Positions 56,323 through 64,000 of a stretch of DNA of 64,000 nt are shown piece after piece; the first letter of the stretch is position 1; each line of letters starts with the position of its first letter. The notes beneath the pieces were generated by a model. The model was not told where the DNA came from and made no database searches. It worked only from the letters and a program-made list of their open reading frames with translations. Source of the DNA: Laetiporus sulphureus 93-53 (lineage: Eukaryota > Basidiomycota > Agaricomycetes > Polyporales > Laetiporaceae); the NCBI RefSeq assembly GCF_001632365.1, contig NW_024468514.1, positions 455,117-519,116 of the forward strand, given 5' to 3'. The translations under genes were made by a program, and so were the position numbers.

Positions 56323-59300
56323 ATGAGCGAGAAACCTCTCTTAACTCACATTCTGTCCTCTACATCTCTCACATCCCAGGTATGTTACTCCTATCTGCTT
56401 TGAAGTTCAGAGATGCGGAACAGTGAAGGCCGGCGGTCCGCTTTTCGTGCTCTGGAATGACTCCAGCGGGATGCCCTGCGACACTATTTGAAATTGACGG
56501 GGTGATGTGTATTAACGACGGGTTTTGCTGTGGAAAGAGAGCCATCGCAGTAGCGAGACACTCCATACGCCATATGGGTCGTAACCCTGCTGGCATGTAA
56601 TGCAGTACAGTTTGTGTATAGGTCAGACAATTTTGGTGCTTGTGGAGACTATTATGTACACTGTTTTGGAGTATCAATGATTGTAGAGCTATTCTATACT
56701 AATGGTGCAAGTGTCTAATGCCCTGAGATGAAGCCAGTCTGACAGTGTTAGTTATATGCACTGCAGTGTTTTGGTTATATTGTACAAATGACAATTGCTG
56801 TTAAGACTGACATGCCATTTTTCTGATGATTATTTGTTTGAGCAGAGTTCTCAGTATTCTGATGGGCTTGAAGCTATTGATGATTACATCAGAGCTCTAC
56901 CCACCAGTAAGTGATCATTTGCTGATTTAATCATCAATTTTATGCATCTCTTTTAGATTTCCTCGAGGAGGACGAGGAGCCTGCATTGCGCTCTGCCAAA
57001 CGTGCCGCCACGGAAGACATAGAAACTCCACGAGCGACAAAGGCGCCAAGGCGCCATTCCAGCTCTCACCTTGAGATCTCCGAGGTCCCACTAATAAGTG
57101 GATCACCTATCTCAAGTGGCCGAACGCTCATCGCGGAATCCGATCCAACTGCGATATGCGAGCCTCTAGTGATCGTGAGCCAGACTTCTGTCTTAAAGAT
57201 GTCATGAAATGATTGCTAGTATTACAGGCTTCTGCTCAAGGCATCCGTTGGGGTTATATCGAGAAGCTTCCATGGGGGGCACAATGGGAAATCTCCCGCC
57301 TCCTCAATGCCGGTCTCGACTACGACAAAATCACGATTGGCATGCTTATTCGCCTCGGAGAACTCAACGCGAATGCTACCGCGGCCCCCGAGGTTTCGAA
57401 GCTCGTCGCTAATGAGCTCTCCAAGAGAGGTTCCAGCATAAAGGCCGAGATGCAGGATGACGTCTTTGCCTCGGCATTCCTCAAGGAGCGGAAGGTGAAG
57501 GTATGTATTGGTCGCCAGTATGCACCTTCTTCCTACTGAGATTAATGTCCCATAGTTACCTTGGGAAGAGCTCGATTGGGAGGAGGCTGCGCTGATGCGG
57601 AATCCGCACGGTGGTCTTGGATTGAACGATAGTGTACCTGACCCCGGCTGGTACGGCGGAAAAGTGCATTTCACCGCCAAAGTCGTCGTCGAGCGGGAGA
57701 ACAAGACATCAACGATCAAGATAAAGCTCGACAAGCCGCACCTCGGGTCCTCCAACCACTTCGCTCGGCGTTTCGGGTCTCGACGATTCATTCGCGTGCG
57801 GATCCCAAAGGACTTCCACGCGAAGGCTGGGAAGGACATGCCCGAAGACGCCCTACTCAACTACTTCAGGCGGCCAGTGGTCATCATGGGCCGTGTCTTC
57901 CGAGCCTTCTATGCGAAGGAACAGAACGTATTCTTATTCCAAACGAACGAGTTATTTAATGGCAAGCGCATTTTGCAGTCCAAACCTCGTTCGTGCAAAG
58001 TCAAGACATGTAACAATCTCAGCTTCTTGGATTTCATCAACTTCCACAATAACATGGAGCTCAATCGAGAGCAGGCAAGCTTCTTCTATTTAATTGTGCA
58101 TCACGTCTTCACAGCTATTCACATTGCTAGACTATGGTGAAATGGGCTGCACGATTTGCTCTAGGACTGTCCAATTCAGTCCCTGGTGCAAAGTTGTCCC
58201 CATCTATGATCGCATTCGAGGATGATATTGGTATGGACCATAACATCGAGAATCGCTTACATGAACACGCACTGATGGACTTTGCATAGCATGCGACAGC
58301 TGGATTGGTACGGGCAAAGTACCGAACGAGCAGAACATGACCGACGGCTGCGGATTCATTCGAGCCGATATTCTATGTCGAATTTCTGATCGAATGGGCT
58401 GGTCCGCTACTCCCAAGGCCATTCAAATGCGATGCTACGGAAGTAAGGTGAATTTACGAAAAACACATCTCTATGCCTCCTCTTGCTTATTCTCTGCACA
58501 GGGGTTATTGCTGCACCATCCCCAGTCGGAGCAGCTCGTCAACGATGACATCGCACCAGGCATTTGGCTCAGACCGTCCCAGCTTAAGATCAAACTATCA
58601 CAGGGAACTGCCGTACCGGAAGATGTCGACCCTGCGAAGCTCATTATTGACATCGTCCGTCCATCGCGGCTGACTACCCCAGCGCGTCTATCGACGGAAA
58701 CGATCATTAATTTCGCCGAGAATGGGGTGCCAAGTACCATCTTCGTCAAGCTCATGCAGCAAAGCATGGAAGCAACGGTGGCCGGGCTCACAACATGGGA
58801 AACTGAGGTCGACCTATTTCGGTTATGGATGAACGTTGCGCGCGCGGGGGGTGTTGTAGCTTGCCGGCTTGCGAGAGAGGCAGCCGGCGCTGCTCGTGCA
58901 AGAGGTTTCGTGTTCGAGGATCTCAGCGACAAGCTTGGTGATGAAGACGAAGATGGTTTCGATGAGCTTGACAAGGCCCTTGAAGAACACAGCACTGCAT
59001 GGTGGGCCGATCCGATTAGCGGCTGTCCGTCCACCTTGGAAGAAACCGTGATGGTCCTTCTCGATGCTGGCTTTCACCCGCGCAATTGCCCGGTCCTCGG
59101 CGCGAAACTCAAGGAAGTTGTGAAGAAATCCGTTACTGTCTACGCGAAGAAATTTCGCACAGACGTTGCCATGTCTTGCACGGCTTTCATCGTTCCGGGT
59201 ATGACGACTTCCAAAGCATATCGGCTCCGCTTATTTAATCATCAGACCCGTTCGGTGTCCTTGAGCCTGGTCAGGTGCACATCAAGAGCTCAAAATGTCA

Positions 59301-60879
59301 TCTGCTAGACCAAGCCGGTAATATGACCGACCAGATTCTCGGTGACGTTCTTGTGCGTATCATGCACGTAGCAGGTTTCTACGGTACTTTATCTGATATC
59401 AATCTATCTGTGGATTATAGGTTACTCGACACCCTTGCAAGGTGCCCACGGATGTGCAGAAAGTACGCTATGTCGTGCCATCTCGATGGCTGATGTGCTA
59501 ATGTATATATAGGTCAAAGCTGTATATCACGAGAAACTTCGGAATTACATGGATGTCATTGTGATATCAACCAAGAATCACACCTTTGAGGGGAAGCTCC
59601 TGAACCGCCACCTCGCTAGTATGACCGGAGGTGGTACGTTGATGCCTGAGTCTCCTCCGTGTTCACCACTCATGCAGAGCAGGTGACTATGACGGCGACA
59701 CAATGGAGGCTTACTGGCTACCAGACCTCGTGGAACCTTTCCGGAATGCTGATCCAAGATTTGCTGTTGAGCCAGCAACTGTCCAGGCATGCCTTGGCAA
59801 GAATAAAGAGACAGTTGCAGAGTTTATTGACCGATGGGTCACTGGATCCTGCGAGTCAGCTGAGGTCATCCATGCATTGCAACCGTATCTTCTTGGTGCT
59901 CTGAAGGACTCGAACAAAGTCGGGATTTACTCGACGTACTGGGAGAACTCTATCTATTCCAATGGATATAGTCATGAGACGACTATTTTCTTGGCATACA
60001 TGTAAGCAATCATGCGTATGGACTGATTGTTGTAATAACGAAGACCTCAGATTTTGTGAAGTGCTCGACGGCTCCAAAAGTGGGGTTACCGTTTCTCCAG
60101 AGAAATTCATGGAGCATCAAAAGACTTTTGCACACCGCGCTCCAGAATGGAAGGAGACCGATGAAGACCGCGAGGCATTCCGTCGCTCAGGGACGAATGC
60201 TGCCAACCTTCAAAGAGATAAGAAGAAACTCGGTACGTTCATCATGGATACCATGTGCAAGGAGGCACAGAGAGCAGCCGACAAACAGTTCAGAAAGGTT
60301 GAAGAGCTGTTTAATGGTGGTGCAGTCAAACGCGATGATGATCTGTGCGCTCCGTGGCTCTGCGCAGTGCGGCGCGCCGCTGAAGCGTCGAGGAGAGGAC
60401 AAGGTGATTTTGCACAGAAAGAGTTGGACACAATAAAAAAACACGTCGAATGGGTGTACGAATCATGGCGGTCGTTACGCAACGCGGAAGCGGACGAAGG
60501 GCGCAAGGGTTCCGGTAGTGGCAGCAAGTCGAAACACCATACAAAGGCGGCTTTCACGGCCCTGCCGATCGAGAAGCGGCAGGATACACTACGAGAACTT
60601 TCAAGGAAGTTCCACAGCGGCCCTCCAGTCTTTGGCGATAGCGACGACGAATCATCCGAGGTGCTGTTGCATTACAGCGCAGAGGACGTCCGCATGCTGC
60701 GTGCATCATACGCTTACATCTTCGACTACGATAACTCGAAAAGGCACTGGTCGCGGTTCCCATGGGATGTCAGCATGCGGGAGCTCTGCGAGATCAAAGC
60801 ACGAGCATTGGGAGGGACGAAGATGCTACGAGAGAACTTCTACGCGCGAATGACTATCGCGAAAGCTTTCCTCCATTGA
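56323..60879 (+). CDS. RNA-dependent RNA polymerase of the RNA-silencing pathway (QDE-1 type)
   Basis: Thirteen exons sum to 3501 nt, 1166 residues, ending with TGA at 60879. The catalytic loop GGGDYDGDTMEAYWLPDLVE carries the three aspartates of the cellular RdRP double-barrel fold. Other family segments: WAARFALGLSNSVPG, CGFIRADILCRI, DPFGVLEPGQVHIKSS, VTRHPCKVPTDVQKVKAVYH and NKVGIYSTYWENSIY. Such enzymes turn aberrant single-stranded RNA into double strands for Dicer, silencing repeats and transposons. The 5' end is the least certain part: exon 1 (56323-56379, MSEKPLLTHILSSTSLTSQ) joins exon 2 (56846-56906) across a 466-nt intron in the right phase, but an earlier start is possible. The intron at 58075-58130 is GC-AG (CAG|GCAAGC), and the flanking LNREQ/TMVKWAARF join fits the family. 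No damage is seen. Confidence 0.92.
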
Positions 60880-61308
60880 ATTGTCATTCTTTCTTGTTCT
60901 GGTGAGTTTCTATCTGCCGTGTTGGTGACATTTTGCTGATCAAGTGCCTTATCAAGGCCCTTTGCTTTCAAAATCTCATATACCATGTATTGGCGGTACG
61001 TAACCTTCTGGAACGGTTGGATGGCCTGGATATGATGAATGCAACACGTACTCGTTCTGCATCGGAACCAAAATGTAGCTACACATGTAAGAATAGCGGG
61101 ATTTGCAGAGTGCTTCCACGGCTGATGGAACGAGACCCACTTGAGCTTCAGCGCTTCGACTTTCGGACTTCAACGTTCAAACGTTCAATCTTCAAGCCGG
61201 TGCATTCAATGCGGCAAACAGACAACAAGGGTATCAAATGTATCAGTGCAAAGATAACATTGCGGGAGAATGCTATTCATACGACATTGAACCGACCTCG
61301 CGGGCCCA
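60880..61308. other. Spacer between convergent genes
   Basis: No gene is seen. It holds the 3' ends of the RNA polymerase (+) and MOB-like (-) genes. Confidence 0.4.
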
Positions 61309-63298
61309 TTAGTCGTGTCGCACCTCTGATAAAACGTCTTCCTGGGGTTCCATCGCAGCAGTCTGCTCTTCAGTCACGTCGCTCATTGCTCGCTCGCTGC
61401 TGTCAAGTGCAGGCTGGCTTTCGCCGTCAACAGTATCGGGAGATGCTTGCGGCTCCTCGGCATCGTCTGATTGCGTTTCATCGTCTCCGTGATCCTCCGC
61501 TGTACCCTCCGTAACGCGGTTCTCCGAGCTCTGCTGTCCAAGGATCTCCTCAGCCAGATTTCCGCTTGTTTCGGCTACAGTTGGCTCCTCGACGTGATGA
61601 GCCTGATCTTCAGTCACATCAGAGGCAGATACATCTGTTTCCGGCCTTGTGCGAAATTCTTCCCCAGTTCTCATCTCTGATACGTTCTCGTGTTCCTCTG
61701 CTGCCTCCGACGCTAACGTCTCTATTGAGTGCGATTCTGTGTGCGACCCTTCTTCGTCTGGCTGTTGATGGTCATCGCGCGGGATTGCTGGCTCTTCTTC
61801 AGGTTCCGAGCTCGACATCTGATGCAGCGCGGCCAATTCGGGAGCTTCAGATGACTCTTCCAACGTAGCATTGTCATGGTGTTCTGCGACTACCTCGACT
61901 TCACCCTCGGTAGTGGGAAGTGACACTGTGACGGCTGTAGTGGATTGATATGCTTGAATATGCGCTCCTTCGCCTTGTTCACTATCCTGAGATGTCGTTT
62001 CGGGCTGCGTTATCGAGGTCTCAGTTTGCGGGGCGTTAACATTGTCGCCCATTGCCGCTGCGCGGCCCAGTTCCTCGACCACACTGGCCGCTTCGCTGTA
62101 CACCATGGTGTCCGTCCTGTTGCGACCCATCTTTCTCGGACTAGCATCTCGCTTCTCGGGCTCGCCTTGAGAAAGCGACGGCAGTACACCACCCAATGCA
62201 TCAAGCTGCAAGATTCCGCCCCGCTGAGCGTTTGTAGTGGTCTCGTCGTCCCGCCCGCGTTCGTGTTCGCGCTTTGGATCGATTGATGCCGCGAGCAGGC
62301 GCGGATATTCATCCAACCCATCTCTATCGCGTTCGTCGGCTCCATAGCCCACGGTACCGGGAGGGATGACAAGAAACTCGGCGGGCACGAGGTCGAAGCG
62401 CGAGGTCAGCGCCAGAAAGCGAGCATAGAGCGAACTCTCAGCTTCAGCCTGCGCAAAGACGGCACGGTGATGGAAGTATGCGTGTGCGAAGATACGGCCG
62501 AGACGGCGCGCGAGAGAGGAGAAATGTCGATGGGACGGTGCGGGAATAGAAAGACTAGATAGATAGTCATTGATGTCGTGGATTGCATGCAGAGAGGAGG
62601 ACGTACCGTGATGGGAATGCACGTGGGGAATTGAGGAGACCCGTCGCGCTGTCGAGTGTGTGGAGTATGTAGTCGATGGCGCAACATTGCTAGAATAACA
62701 GGCTGTCAATATGCGTTTAAGTCATTGGGCCATGCTCTACCTCCATAGCGCCCTCGCTTCCATGGGCAACGCATAGATAGAGCCACTCTCCTGCCTTCAT
62801 CTCTGGACACGTCTGACGAGTGCATTCCTGCTGAAGCATTGTGATGAGAGGATGCGACAGATCCTGCGCCAGCCGTCTGCGTTCAACATACGACGAATAT
62901 ATCACAATCAAATAGTGTATCATGAAGTAGCATTCGCTTACACACCTCAACTGCTCGTAGATCCAACATGCCTCATCTACGGCTACCTCTTTCCCCTCGC
63001 CTTCCTTGACCCCAGCATTTTCCTGTTCCTTCTGGTGCTCAACGTCAGCGTCCTTCCCTTCGCTTTCCTCGCCCTTTGCTTGCCCACTGCTCTCACGCCC
63101 TCTCCCTTTGCCCGGTATTGATACGATCGCGTCGACGTCGTGCACGTCCTTGCGAATGAGTAGAGAAATGTATTCCTGAAGCTGAAATGCACTGTCGAGA
63201 GCAGAAAGGGGCGGAAGCTCTTTGACGGGGTAGAACGAGGATATACGCGAGCCTTTCAGTGGGCGTTGGATGGGTTCCACAGTGAGTGTCGCCGTCAT
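61309..63298 (-). CDS. MOB1/phocein-family protein with long acidic tail
   Basis: Four exons (63298-62946, 62876-62741, 62689-62607, 62554-61309) give 605 residues. The MOB core is clear: LDSAFQLQEYISLLIRKD, CWIYEQLRRLAQDLSHPL, QECTRQTCPEMKAGEWLYLC, EQCCAIDYILHTLDSATGLL, RRLGRIFAHAYFHHRAVFAQ, and LYARFLALTSRFDLVPAEFL. It keeps the Cys-x4-Cys and His pairs that bind zinc in MOB proteins. After about residue 260 comes an acidic, Glu/Asp/Ser/Thr-rich tail of some 340 residues without predicted folds. MOB proteins activate NDR/LATS-type kinases or serve in the STRIPAK complex (phocein); this one looks nearer to phocein-type members, but that is inference. The ATG at 63298 is the first in frame. 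Confidence 0.88.
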
Positions 63299-63734
63299 GT
63301 TGGCAATATCAAGTGTCGCACACGTTTTTTGCCACTGCCAAAAAAGCACGTTCAAGCCAGGAAGAACCTTGAGCTGCAGCAGGAGTGCACTGCACGGCGT
63401 AGTAATTGCCAGACAGTTATGAAGTTGGGGATCGGCGAGAGCTCGACAACGTCCAACAGCATTAAACCAATAAGCGCCCGATATGCACGATCACATGACG
63501 TAGACGCGTGTCGAGCTAGAGTAACGGTACCAAGTCTCACAAGCTCACTATAAAATAAACGGGTCGCTGCACCCTAATAGAACATCCTCCGATAATGGTG
63601 CGGAGAAGTAAAGAATTAGAAGTGGATATGGATACTGACAAAATAACAGAGTGTTTTATGATATTTCTGCAGCAAATGAATAGCCAATTTGACTCTCAAA
63701 TACTAGCTACCTGGCATTCGGACACGCGCGGGGC
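63299..63734. other. Intergenic region, nothing seen
   Basis: A short spacer between two minus-strand genes; it would hold the MOB-gene promoter. No motif was found. Confidence 0.4.
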
Positions 63735-64000
63735 TTAACTCTGTTCGGGATTGTCCTGCATGTTAAGATCCTCACTCAACTCAATTTCGTTGGGTGCAGG
63801 CATTGATGCGCCAAACACCAAATCAGACGAGACACCGAGCTCCAACTCGGTTTGCGAAGTATTTGCAGCAGTGCTGTGGTTCGTGACAGGAATAGCCACT
63901 CTCCTTAGGTTGAGCAAGACATGGGATCCCTATGACGGGTGAACCATAAGGAATAGAGAGACTCTGCTCAAAATGCTCACCGCGAACGAGTACACAGACA
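63735..64000 (-). CDS. DUF6533 membrane protein, C-terminal end (cut by window)
   Basis: The last exon (about 63941-63735) encodes GSHVLLNLRRVAIPVTNHST, a Ser/Thr/Glu-rich tail, and a stop at 63735. An upstream exon ending in MSVYSFA joins in phase 0 across an intron of about 50 nt. The GSHVLLNLRR junction is the same as in the copies ending at 22787 and 25874, so this is another member. The rest lies right of the window. Confidence 0.7.

Noticed and set aside
1..64000. tRNA or rRNA genes
   Set aside because: A scan by eye for T-loop strings (ggttcgantcc) gave only unpaired chance hits.

Overview
The window looks like nuclear DNA of a filamentous basidiomycete, most likely an Agaricomycete. 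Genes are split by many short (about 50-60 nt) GT-AG introns. The gene set fits that group: PXA1-type peroxisomal ABC transporter, FAP1/NFX1 zinc-finger protein, cytochrome b2, ZTA1-like quinone reductase, QDE-1-type RNA-dependent RNA polymerase, an atypical G-alpha subunit, MOB and YAP-binding/glomulin-like proteins, and several DUF6533-type membrane proteins. I cannot name a genus. All exon joins were made by eye from splice signals and reading frame; sites may be off by a base. Where exon lengths are summed, the total was checked to be a multiple of three.

Layout. 1-5742 is retrotransposon debris: a gag relic on the minus strand, two inverted copies of one LTR/gag 5' end, a degenerate 2.3-kb core with a 51-bp tandem repeat, and a Ty1/copia RNase H tail with its 3' LTR. 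5743-18790 is gene-poor, with a DUF6533 gene and a nearby relic, a C2H2 zinc-finger gene and an NFKBIL1-like gene. 18791-28000 holds a five-exon gene for a protein with five evenly spaced Cys clusters. Its 3' end and the neighbouring DUF6533 gene are duplicated in tandem; one copy carries a small inverted-repeat transposon. 28665-48861 is a dense housekeeping block: ZTA1-like (+), FAP1 (-), PXA1 (-), a multi-pass membrane protein (-), a YAP-binding/glomulin-like protein (-), a flavin monooxygenase (+) and cytochrome b2 (-). 48862-52705 holds an amine-oxidase relic and a 91-bp tandem duplication. 52706-63298 carries the G-alpha gene (+), the RNA-silencing polymerase (+) and a MOB-family gene (-). 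The right edge cuts another DUF6533 gene.

The strands are mixed and the genes are unrelated in function, as usual for a fungal chromosome; no biosynthetic cluster is visible. The most interesting items are the five-cluster protein and its decayed duplicate, recurrent GC-AG introns in four unrelated genes, the micro-exon-rich G-alpha gene with altered GTPase motifs, and a gag relic broken only by TGA codons.
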